Positions 24,834-31,897 of a stretch of 48,132 nucleotides of DNA are shown piece by piece. The notes below the pieces were generated by a model. It searched no databases. It was not told the origin of the DNA and worked only from the letters and a program-made list of their open reading frames with translations. The DNA is taken from NCBI GenBank assembly GCA_002309175.1, contig DBWX01000014.1:5071-53202 (forward strand), given 5' to 3'. The translations under genes and the position numbers were made by a program. Origin of the DNA: Ruminococcaceae bacterium UBA1227 (GTDB taxonomy: Bacteria; Bacillota; Clostridia; Oscillospirales; Acutalibacteraceae). Positions within the stretch are counted from its first letter, which is position 1. The number at the start of each line of letters is the position of its first letter.

Positions 24834-25322
24834 ATGAAAACAGTAGAAAAAGTTGCTTATCTCAAAGGTCTTGCTGAAGGACTCAACTTAAACGCAGACA
24901 AGCCTGAGACAAAAATGTTCAATGCCATTATGGAAGTGCTCAAGGAACTTGCCGAGAGCCATGATGACCTTGAGGAGTCTCTCGACCTTGTTGCCGCTCA
25001 GCTTGATGAGGTTGATCACGACCTCGGACAGGTTGAGGAGCTTCTCTTCGGCGTATGCGACTGTGAAGATGAAGAGTGTGAATGCGGATGTGAAGATGGA
25101 CATCATACACATGATCATCCCGCACCTGCACCCGCTCCCGCACCTGCTGCCGCCCCTGCTCCCGCTCCCGAACCGGAGCCGGAAGAGGAAGATGAGTTCT
25201 ATGAGGTGGAGTGCCCGTCATGTCACGAGGTAATCTGCGTTGATGAGGGAATCCTCGAAGAGGGCAGTGTTGAGTGCCCGAACTGCGGCGAGAAACTCGA
25301 GTTTGAAATCGAGTTTGAATAA
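24834..25322 (+). CDS. Clostridial conserved protein: helical N-domain, Cys/His cluster, Ala-Pro linker, zinc ribbon
   Basis: A 162-aa protein of unknown function. Residues 1-74 form a helical domain (KVAYLKGLAEGLNL...LLFGV). This resembles the CD1247-type N-terminal domain found after efp in clostridia, a match from memory. Residues 75-95 are dense in Cys, His and acidic residues (CDCEDEECECGC, then HHTHDH), suggesting metal binding. A PAPAPA-type linker (96-120) follows. The C-terminal zinc ribbon has CPSCHEV (Cys127, Cys130) and CPNCGEK (Cys148, Cys151). The GGAGG site is at 24821-24825. Efp and this gene are 24 bp apart and probably share a transcript. No enzyme motif is seen. Confidence 0.85.
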   Translation: MKTVEKVAYLKGLAEGLNLNADKPETKMFNAIMEVLKELAESHDDLEESLDLVAAQLDEVDHDLGQVEELLFGVCDCEDEECECGCEDGHHTHDHPAPAPAPAPAAAPAPAPEPEPEEEDEFYEVECPSCHEVICVDEGILEEGSVECPNCGEKLEFEIEFE

Positions 25323-25348
25323 TTCTCGTAAATAAAGATAAAAAAACC

Positions 25349-25372
25349 GGGCATCGACTGCCGTCGATGCCC
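25349..25372. terminator. Strong hairpin between the zinc-ribbon gene and maf
   Basis: GGGCATCGAC (25349-25358) pairs perfectly with GTCGATGCCC (25363-25372) around TGCC. On + the stem is followed only by TTGAGTTT, a poor T run. On - it is followed by GGTTTTTTT, a good one. It may partly attenuate readthrough into maf, or act mainly on antisense transcription. Confidence 0.6.
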
Positions 25373-25393
25373 TTGAGTTTCAAAAGAGGCTTT

Positions 25394-25978
25394 ATGAAAC
25401 TTGTTTTGGCTTCAAAGTCGCCGAGGCGGAGCGAGCTGCTCGCCGGTGTCGGCTATGATTTCACCATTCTGCCTGCGCAGTTTGACGAGAGCAGCGTCTC
25501 TCTCGACGACCCGAAGCGGGGAGTCGAAGAGATTGCGCGCGGTAAGGCGCAGGCCTGTTTCGGGACGCTTGCCGACACGCACGATACAGTCGTGCTTGCC
25601 GCAGACACCATAGTTGTCTGCGACGGCGAGGTGCTCTTAAAGCCCAAAGATTCCGCCGAGGCAAAGGAGATGCTGAAAAAACTCTCCGGCAACACTCATA
25701 AGGTGATGACCGCCACGGCAATTATCAGCGAAAAGGAGACGGTATCCTTTGTTGAGGAGACCTCCGTCTGCTTCTTTGAGCTGACTGACGGGGAGATCGA
25801 TGACTACATCGCCACGGGTGAACCGCTCGACAAAGCGGGGGCCTACGGCGTACAGGGTCTCGGCTGTTATCTCGTCAAAAAAATCGAAGGCGACTATTTC
25901 AATGTTGTCGGCCTTCCGATAGCACCGGTCATGCGATATCTGAAAGAGGCCGGTGTGCTTCCACGTAAAGGAGTCTGA
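25394..25978 (+). CDS. maf: Maf-family nucleotide pyrophosphatase
   Basis: Maf proteins hydrolyse non-canonical or pyrimidine nucleoside triphosphates (dTTP/UTP class) and are linked to septum formation. The 194-aa product starts MKLVLASKSPRRSELLAGVG, the family signature. It continues with FDESSV, ARGKAQACF, VVLAADTIVVCDGEVLLKP and PLDKAGAYGVQGLG. The frame is open to 25367, but the ATG at 25394 gives the standard N-terminus and has AGAGG in front. It sits 2 bp before mreB, as maf sits before mreBCD in many Firmicutes. Confidence 0.95.
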   Translation: MKLVLASKSPRRSELLAGVGYDFTILPAQFDESSVSLDDPKRGVEEIARGKAQACFGTLADTHDTVVLAADTIVVCDGEVLLKPKDSAEAKEMLKKLSGNTHKVMTATAIISEKETVSFVEETSVCFFELTDGEIDDYIATGEPLDKAGAYGVQGLGCYLVKKIEGDYFNVVGLPIAPVMRYLKEAGVLPRKGV

Positions 25979-25980
25979 AT

Positions 25981-26994
25981 ATGTTTACACAGGACATAGG
26001 AATTGATCTCGGCACCGCCAACACCCTTGTGTTCGTCAAGGGCAAGGGCATCGTTATACGCGAGCCTTCAGTTGTTGCGGTTGACGTCCGTGCCACTCCC
26101 AACAAGGTTGTTGCGGTAGGCTCGGAGGCCAAGGAGATGATAGGCCGCACACCCGGTTCTATCACGGCCGTCCGTCCCTTAAAGGACGGCGTCATTGCCG
26201 ATTTTGATATATGCGCGGATATGCTCAAGGAATTCATAAGGCGTGCCATGAGTTCGTCGCCTCTGACGAAGGCGCGCGTCATGATCTGCATCCCTTCGGG
26301 CGTAACCGAGGTTGAGCGCAGGGCGGTGCACGATGCCGCGCGTTCGGCCGGCGCAAGACAGGTATCACTCATCGAGGAGCCCATGGCTGCCGCAATCGGC
26401 GCCGGCCTTCCGGTATCGGAGGCGACGGGTTCAATGGTAGTTGATATCGGCGGTGGTACGGCAGAGGTTGCCGTAATCTCCCTCGGAGACATAGTGACCT
26501 CGAACTCCGCGCGTGTTGCGGGCGACAGTTTCGACGATGCCATAATCGCTTACGTAAAAAGGAAATACAACCTGCTCATAGGTGAGCGTACGGCCGAGGA
26601 CATAAAGGTCAAAATCGGTTCTGCTTACCCTTATGAGGGTGAAGGTGCAATAGACGTCAAGGGAAGAAACCTGGTCGACGGACTCCCGAAGAATGTTGAA
26701 ATAACTTCCGAAGAAGTGCGTGAGGCTCTGGCTGACAGCATTAATATGGTTCTTGACTGTGTGCGCGCAAGCCTGGAAAAGACTCCTCCGGAACTTGCGG
26801 CGGATATCATGGAACAGGGCATTATGCTGACCGGCGGCGGAGCATTGCTCCGTGGTCTTGACAAGCTCATTTCCGTTGAGACGGGAATGCCCGTCCGCGT
26901 CGCGGACAATCCGCTTGACTGTGTCGTAAACGGCACGGGAGCATGTCTTGAGAATGACCTGCTCGGAGCTTCAAGCACAAGTAATTACGACTGA
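25981..26994 (+). CDS. mreB: Rod-shape-determining actin homologue MreB
   Basis: A membrane-associated actin-like ATPase that steers the elongasome and sets cell width. The 337-aa product has phosphate-1 loop IGIDLGTANTLVFVKGKGIV (near residues 6-25). It also has EEPMAAAIGAGLPV, phosphate-2 VVDIGGGTAEVAVIS, and the adenosine motif MLTGGGALLRGLD. Length is standard. It leads the mreB-mreC-mreD-PBP2 cluster, so the organism is presumably rod-shaped or elongates laterally. Confidence 0.97.
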   Translation: MFTQDIGIDLGTANTLVFVKGKGIVIREPSVVAVDVRATPNKVVAVGSEAKEMIGRTPGSITAVRPLKDGVIADFDICADMLKEFIRRAMSSSPLTKARVMICIPSGVTEVERRAVHDAARSAGARQVSLIEEPMAAAIGAGLPVSEATGSMVVDIGGGTAEVAVISLGDIVTSNSARVAGDSFDDAIIAYVKRKYNLLIGERTAEDIKVKIGSAYPYEGEGAIDVKGRNLVDGLPKNVEITSEEVREALADSINMVLDCVRASLEKTPPELAADIMEQGIMLTGGGALLRGLDKLISVETGMPVRVADNPLDCVVNGTGACLENDLLGASSTSNYD

Positions 26995-27000
26995 TTTTAA

Positions 27001-27027
27001 GGGGCTTTCCTGAAAGAAGCCCCTTTT
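27001..27027 (+). terminator. Hairpin with T run between mreB and mreC
   Basis: GGGGCTT (27001-27007) pairs with AAGCCCC (27017-27023), followed by TTTT. It starts 6 bp after the mreB stop and ends 24 bp before the mreC start, with no promoter in between. It therefore looks like a partial terminator that lowers mreC, mreD and PBP2 relative to MreB. Confidence 0.65.
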
Positions 27028-27050
27028 GGTATTTATCGGGCGGTGAAATT

Positions 27051-27905
27051 TTGAACAGATTCGTGAAAACAAAATGGTTCAAAATAGCAGTTGCCGTTTT
27101 TGCTCTCCTCTTCGTACTTCTCATATTCGCGGCGGCGAGCAAAAAGGGCAGTTCTCCTCTGTCATCCCTTTTGGGTACGGTGACGGAGCCGCTTTCGGGC
27201 GCCACTTCGGGGATAGGAGATGCTTTTTCAAAGCTCACCGGAGGCCTGCGCTCCAAGAACGCATATCAGGAAGAGATAAAAGACCTGAAAAAACAGATAG
27301 TCGGATATCAGCGAGAGCTTGCCGACTATGAGCAGATAAAACAGCAGAACGAACTTTATCAGAATGCTCTCGGTGTAAAGGAGAAGAATGCGGACTTTGA
27401 GTTTGTATACGCCTCCGTAATCGGCCGTGATGCAGCTGATGTCTATACAAGTTTTACTTTGAGCAAGGGCTCGAAGGACGGTGTCAAAGTGAATGACCCC
27501 GTAATCTGCGGCGAGGGCCAGCTTGTCGGTGTGGTCTCCAAGGTCTCCCAGACATACTGTGTGGTCTCTACCATTCTCGATCCCAAGGTCTCCGTCAGCG
27601 CGTATGAAGTCAGAACGCGCGAGACCGGATATGTCTCAAACACGACAATTCTTTCGGAATCCGGACTTATAAAAGTTTCCGGTCTTTCGCGTACGACTTC
27701 TGTCACTGCCGGCGGTCTCGTCTGCTCGACCGGTGTCGGAGGCGTTTATCCGAAGGACCTCGTCATAGGTACGGTCAAAGAGGTCAAGGATGATGACCAT
27801 ACAATTTCGTCCTATCTCATAGTGGAACCGACTCTTGACATAAAAGATATCGAAGACGTCCTGATTATCACGGCCTTCGAAGGACAGGGCGTGGCCACTC
27901 CATGA
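27051..27905 (+). CDS. mreC: Rod-shape-determining protein MreC
   Basis: A bitopic elongasome scaffold that links MreB to the periplasm-side synthases. The 284-aa product has a short cytoplasmic N-terminus, one transmembrane helix (about 10-28, IAVAVFALLFVLLIFAAA) and a coiled coil at about 70-105. The two-lobed beta domain follows, with ASVIGRDAADVYTSFTLSKGSKDGV, VVGVVSKV-type repeats and TGVGGVYPKDLVIGTV. The start is a TTG at 27051 with GGCGGTG upstream. No ATG is available before the membrane helix. The stop overlaps mreD by 4 nt. Confidence 0.93.
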   Translation: MNRFVKTKWFKIAVAVFALLFVLLIFAAASKKGSSPLSSLLGTVTEPLSGATSGIGDAFSKLTGGLRSKNAYQEEIKDLKKQIVGYQRELADYEQIKQQNELYQNALGVKEKNADFEFVYASVIGRDAADVYTSFTLSKGSKDGVKVNDPVICGEGQLVGVVSKVSQTYCVVSTILDPKVSVSAYEVRTRETGYVSNTTILSESGLIKVSGLSRTTSVTAGGLVCSTGVGGVYPKDLVIGTVKEVKDDDHTISSYLIVEPTLDIKDIEDVLIITAFEGQGVATP

Positions 27906-28429
27906 TGAGGCAAAAGATTTCTTCGGAAAAGAAGGCACTCTATGAGAGACGCACGCTGTTTGCGGTGCTCATCATTGTCTTTGCCCTTCTGCAGAATACG
28001 CCGCATCTTTTACCCGGCATATTCGGTGCGCACGCACTTATCTTAATACCGCTCACGGTGTGCCTCGGCATGTTTGAAAAGGCGGTGGTCGCCGCAGCTT
28101 TCGGAACACTCGCAGGTGTTTTCTGGGATGTTACGGTTGCCTCGGGAGACGGATACAACGCCATGATTCTCATGGTGTTTGCGACGATATCAAGTGTTCT
28201 CATAAGCTATCTCATGAGAAACAATATATCGACCGCATTGCTTCTCTCATTTGCGGCAATCATAATCTATATGCTGCTGCACTGGTTCATCTTTGTCGTC
28301 TGCAGCGGCGCTACGGGAGGATTTGTAACTCTGTTTACATTTTATCTTCCTTCCGCTCTCTACACGGCGGTATTTGCTCCGCTCATATACATTATGCTCC
28401 GCGCCCTTCTCCGGAAGATCAAGGAGTAA
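27902..28429 (+). CDS. mreD: Rod-shape-determining membrane protein MreD
   Basis: A 175-aa polytopic membrane protein placed exactly where mreD belongs. Hydrophobic helices lie at about 20-36, 40-58, 60-80, 86-105, 110-132 and 140-165. Sequence conservation in MreD is low, so the call depends mainly on position (4-nt overlap with mreC, next gene PBP2), size and topology. No catalytic motif is expected. Confidence 0.88.
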   Translation: MMRQKISSEKKALYERRTLFAVLIIVFALLQNTPHLLPGIFGAHALILIPLTVCLGMFEKAVVAAAFGTLAGVFWDVTVASGDGYNAMILMVFATISSVLISYLMRNNISTALLLSFAAIIIYMLLHWFIFVVCSGATGGFVTLFTFYLPSALYTAVFAPLIYIMLRALLRKIKE

Positions 28430-28463
28430 AACCGAATAAAACCAAAGGAAGGCAGGTGTCGTT

Positions 28464-30602
28464 ATGTATTCTCAGCAGTTCTTCTCGACGAGAAGACGCA
28501 TTATTCTTGCGGGAATACTTGCGGCTGTCTGTCTTTTTTTCATAGGAACTTTACTGAAAGTCCAGATAATCAAGCGTGATGAGTACCGCAACAATACCGT
28601 GAGCACATACATCGTTCCGGTCGACGCGGCCAGGGGAGAGATTCTGGACAGAAACGGTTCCCCGCTCGTTACGAACAAGCAGGGCAATTCGCTCATCTTC
28701 AACTATTCGTATTTTCCGACAGACCTCAAGGAGCGCGATGAACTCATACTCTCGCTCATAAAACTCTGCGACAAATACGGACAGGAACACATAGACAATC
28801 TTCCGATTGTCCTCAATGCCGACGGCACCTACTCATTCATTCAGGATGATGAGGACGAGGACATCGCAGAGTATATTGAATGGCTTAAATCGCCTGAGAT
28901 GCTCAACCTCAACAGTTATGCCACTGCGGACAACTGTATGACCGCCCTCATAAAGCGTTATGAACTTGAGGACTACTCGCAGAAAGAGGCGCGCGACATA
29001 GCGGCCGTCTGTGCGGAGATGAAGCATCTCGGCTTTTCAAACTCAACGCCGTACACCTTTGCCGAAGACGTACCCATGGAACTGGTTGCAGTCGTCATGG
29101 AGAACAGGGCGTTTTACCGCGGCGTTGAGAACCTCATAGTGCCTTACCGCGAATTCACGGACGGCACTGTCGCGCCGCATATTGTCGGCCGCGTGGCCAA
29201 GATTTCCGCCGAGCAGTATAATGCCGCGAAGGCGGAGACGGACGCACTTGTCGCCGACGCTGAAAAGGAAGGCGCAACCGAAGAGGAAATCCAGGCTATC
29301 AGAAGAAACTCGTATACGATGAACGACGAGATAGGAAGCGGCGGCATAGAGTCCGCCATGGAGTCCTATCTTCGCGGCAAGCGAGGCCTGATGCAGGTGA
29401 CAATAGATTCCGAAGGAGATGTCAATGAGGACTATCTGATTCCGCCTGAGCAGGGTAGTTCGGTCGTTCTCACAATTGACACGAACCTTCAGAGGGTCGC
29501 GCAGAAGGCCCTTGAGGACCGCGTAAAGTCCCTCAATGTCGTCACGGATCTCCCTGACGGCGCGGCTGCCGCCGCGGTTGTCGTCATGAACGTCCACAAC
29601 GGCGAGATTTTAGCCTGCGCGACATACCCTTCATACGACAACAATCTCTGGAAAGAGAACTATAAAGACTGGGTGGATGACAAAATAGGCTCGCCGCTCT
29701 GGAACAGAGCGACAATGAGTACGTACGAGCCCGGTTCAACTTTCAAGCCCTGCGTCGCTATTGCAGGCCTTGAAGAGGGAGTAATCGACGAGGAGTTCAC
29801 CTGGGACTGCGACGGTTACTATCGCTACTTCTCAGACGTCGAGTTCGGCTGTGCCGGACGCGTGGCTCACGGCGAGAACAATGTAACCGGAGCCATAGAT
29901 AAATCCTGTAACTGTTTCTTCTTTGAGACGGGCCGTCTGCTCGGTATCGACAAGATAGATAAATGGGCAAATGCTTTCGGACTCGGCTCAAAGACCGGTG
30001 TCGAGATAAGTGAGGCACAGGGAATACTCGCCGGTAAGGAATACCGTGAATCGCAGGGCGGCACATGGCACCCCGGTGATACCGTACAGGCCGCCATCGG
30101 TCAGTCCGACCACCAGTTCACGCTGCTTCAGATGTGCAATTATTGTGCAACAATTGCAAATGGCGGCACACGTTATGTTCCGCATTTCGTAAAAGCAGTT
30201 TTAAACTATGACTACACCGGAACGGTCCTTAAGAAAGAAGCCGTTGTGGGCCAGGAACTCGGCATTAAGAGGTCCAATCTGAAACTTGTACAGGAAGGTA
30301 TGTACAAGGTTGCAAACGAGGGCTTCTGCCGTGACGCGTTCGCGGGACTTCCCATAAGACCTGCGGCAAAGACCGGTACATCGGAAGTAAAGAAAAAATA
30401 TGACGGCGTAATTGTTGAAGGAAACAACGGTTTCCTCATCACCTATGCGCCTTATGATGACCCTGAAATCGCAATCGCCCTCGTGGTTGAGACGGCGAAC
30501 ACAGGTGCTATGACAGCGACAATCGCGGCGGACATCTATCAGTACTACTTCTCCGAAAAACCGCTTCAGTCGCTCCAGCAGTACAACACATTTTTGGGAT
30601 AG
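28464..30602 (+). CDS. mrdA: Class B penicillin-binding protein 2 (elongasome transpeptidase)
   Basis: A monofunctional DD-transpeptidase that cross-links lateral-wall peptidoglycan. The 712-aa product has an N-terminal anchor (about 13-32, IILAGILAAVCLFFIGTLL). The dimerisation domain starts AARGEILDRNGSPLVTN. The transpeptidase domain has STFK (Ser425-Lys428, active serine), SCN within DKSCNCFFFETG, and KTG within RPAAKTGTSE. A long insert at about residues 85-180, rich in acidic residues, sits in the pedestal region. Such inserts are common in Firmicute PBP2-type proteins. The location directly after mreD supports the elongation role over a division or sporulation role (SpoVD). rodA is not in the window. 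Confidence 0.92.
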   Translation: MYSQQFFSTRRRIILAGILAAVCLFFIGTLLKVQIIKRDEYRNNTVSTYIVPVDAARGEILDRNGSPLVTNKQGNSLIFNYSYFPTDLKERDELILSLIKLCDKYGQEHIDNLPIVLNADGTYSFIQDDEDEDIAEYIEWLKSPEMLNLNSYATADNCMTALIKRYELEDYSQKEARDIAAVCAEMKHLGFSNSTPYTFAEDVPMELVAVVMENRAFYRGVENLIVPYREFTDGTVAPHIVGRVAKISAEQYNAAKAETDALVADAEKEGATEEEIQAIRRNSYTMNDEIGSGGIESAMESYLRGKRGLMQVTIDSEGDVNEDYLIPPEQGSSVVLTIDTNLQRVAQKALEDRVKSLNVVTDLPDGAAAAAVVVMNVHNGEILACATYPSYDNNLWKENYKDWVDDKIGSPLWNRATMSTYEPGSTFKPCVAIAGLEEGVIDEEFTWDCDGYYRYFSDVEFGCAGRVAHGENNVTGAIDKSCNCFFFETGRLLGIDKIDKWANAFGLGSKTGVEISEAQGILAGKEYRESQGGTWHPGDTVQAAIGQSDHQFTLLQMCNYCATIANGGTRYVPHFVKAVLNYDYTGTVLKKEAVVGQELGIKRSNLKLVQEGMYKVANEGFCRDAFAGLPIRPAAKTGTSEVKKKYDGVIVEGNNGFLITYAPYDDPEIAIALVVETANTGAMTATIAADIYQYYFSEKPLQSLQQYNTFLG

Positions 30603-30611
30603 GAGGAAGAC

Positions 30612-31340
30612 ATGTCTGATTTTGTTGCGAAAAAAGTATTGTTTACCTCCGGAAAAGGCGGAGTGGGCAAGTCCACACTCTCGACCACCTATGCGAAACT
30701 TCTGTGCGCGCAGGGCTTTGAAGTTCTTATGATAGACTGCGATGTATCCCTTCGCACACTCGATATCATGCTCTCCGTATCAAGCATGGTCCTCTACGAC
30801 TGGTATGACATCGTCGAGGACAATGTAAACGCGAACTCGGCCCTTATCACGACCGATGGCCCGAAACTTCTGGCCGCGCCGCAGGGTGAGGTAAACGTCA
30901 CTTCGGATGACATGAAAAAGCTCGTACGTACGTATGAGCGTCAGTTTGACTATATTGTTCTCGACTGCCCGGCAGGCGTGGGCCCCGTCTTCGACGCCGT
31001 CTTATCGGTTGCCGATCTCGCGCTCATCGTCTCGACCCCGGACAATGTCTGCGTCCGCAGCGCGGCTGTGGCCGCGGACAAGGCCGCGGACGCCGGTGTC
31101 GAGTCGAGACTCCTCATAAACCGTTTCCAGAAGAATGTCACATTCGGAGGACGGGCACTCAATATCGATCAGGTAATTGACGCCACCGGAGTTCAGCTCG
31201 CGGGCGTAATTCCCGAGGACAGGGCTTTAGTGCTCGCAATGTTAAACGGCGAGCTTATTGATCCGAACTCAAAAGGCGTCAAGGCAATGGAGCGGGTTAT
31301 TCGCCGCTTAAACGGTGAGCAGGTACCCCTAAAGCTTTAG
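30612..31340 (+). CDS. MinD-like ParA-family ATPase lacking the C-terminal membrane-targeting motif
   Basis: A 242-aa deviant-Walker-A ATPase. SGKGGVGKST (about 13-22) carries the signature lysine pair, MIDCDVSLRTLD matches the MinD A' region, and DCPAGVG matches the Walker B segment. VIPEDRALVLAMLNGE also aligns with MinD. In E. coli and B. subtilis MinD the chain continues past the final helix into an amphipathic membrane-binding tail (for example GFLKRLFGG). Here it stops at RRLNGEQVPLKL. No minC precedes it and no minE or divIVA is visible. The site between PBP2 and mgsA is where minCD usually lies in clostridia. It is probably a division or envelope-positioning ATPase; membrane binding by the last helix cannot be excluded. 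Confidence 0.82.
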   Translation: MSDFVAKKVLFTSGKGGVGKSTLSTTYAKLLCAQGFEVLMIDCDVSLRTLDIMLSVSSMVLYDWYDIVEDNVNANSALITTDGPKLLAAPQGEVNVTSDDMKKLVRTYERQFDYIVLDCPAGVGPVFDAVLSVADLALIVSTPDNVCVRSAAVAADKAADAGVESRLLINRFQKNVTFGGRALNIDQVIDATGVQLAGVIPEDRALVLAMLNGELIDPNSKGVKAMERVIRRLNGEQVPLKL

Positions 31341-31359
31341 TCAAAATAGACAAAACCTA

Positions 31360-31388
31360 TTGCCCAAAGCCGATTTTTATGTTAAAAT
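31360..31388 (+). promoter_or_regulatory. Sigma-A promoter of the mgsA-like gene
   Basis: TTGCCC (31360-31365) and TAAAAT (31383-31388) are spaced by 17 bp and lie in the 82-bp gap after the MinD-like gene. The AGGGGGC ribosome binding site follows before the ATG at 31423. Confidence 0.75.
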
Positions 31389-31422
31389 GTGATGTACTAA
31401 TCGGTTTATAGGGGGCAACCTG

Positions 31423-31830
31423 ATGAACATCGCTCTTATTGCACATGATAAGAAAAAGGAACTTATGACGCAGTTTTGCATCGCTTACTGCGGCATCCTT
31501 TCAAAGCACACTCTTTGTGCCACCGGCACAACGGGTAAAATCGTATCTGAGGCAACCGGCCTTGAAATCCACCGCTTCTTGAGCGGCGCACAGGGCGGCG
31601 AGCAGCAGATAGCTTCCCGTATAGCCTGCAACGAAATAGACCTGTTGCTCATGTTCGGTGACCCCTTGAACCCGAAACCGAACGAGCCCAATGAGGCAAA
31701 CCTTATTCGGCTTTGCAATGTCCACAACATACCGGTTGCTACAAACATAGCTACCGCCGAGGCTTTAATTCACGCACTTGCGCGCGGTGACCTCGATTGG
31801 CGTGATATTGTTAATCCGAAAAATAACTGA
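31423..31830 (+). CDS. mgsA: Methylglyoxal-synthase-fold protein with altered active-site residues
   Basis: MgsA normally turns dihydroxyacetone phosphate into methylglyoxal, a glycolytic overflow route. The 135-aa product keeps the fold and phosphate-binding blocks: IALIAHDKKK, ATGTTGKIVSEATGLEI, FLSG, DPLNP and NIPVATNIATAEALI. By hand alignment to E. coli MgsA without gaps in this region, catalytic Asp71 is Glu60 (GGEQQ for GGDQQ), His98 is Asn87 and Asp101 is Asn90. WDP also reads GDP. It may be a clade variant with weaker or different activity. It has its own promoter and terminator, yet keeps the common position after minD. Confidence 0.85.
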   Translation: MNIALIAHDKKKELMTQFCIAYCGILSKHTLCATGTTGKIVSEATGLEIHRFLSGAQGGEQQIASRIACNEIDLLLMFGDPLNPKPNEPNEANLIRLCNVHNIPVATNIATAEALIHALARGDLDWRDIVNPKNN

Positions 31831-31843
31831 GCTTAAAGAACAG

Positions 31844-31877
31844 GCCATGCTTTGTTGCAAAAGCATGGCTTTTTTTA
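31844..31877 (+). terminator. Intrinsic terminator after mgsA
   Basis: GCCATGCTTT (31844-31853) pairs perfectly with AAAGCATGGC (31860-31869), followed by TTTTTTT from 31870. It lies 14 bp after the mgsA stop. Only about 20 bp remain before hisS and no promoter is visible there, so readthrough probably supplies hisS-aspS. Confidence 0.88.
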
Positions 31878-31897
31878 TTGAAAAACGGAGGAATACG

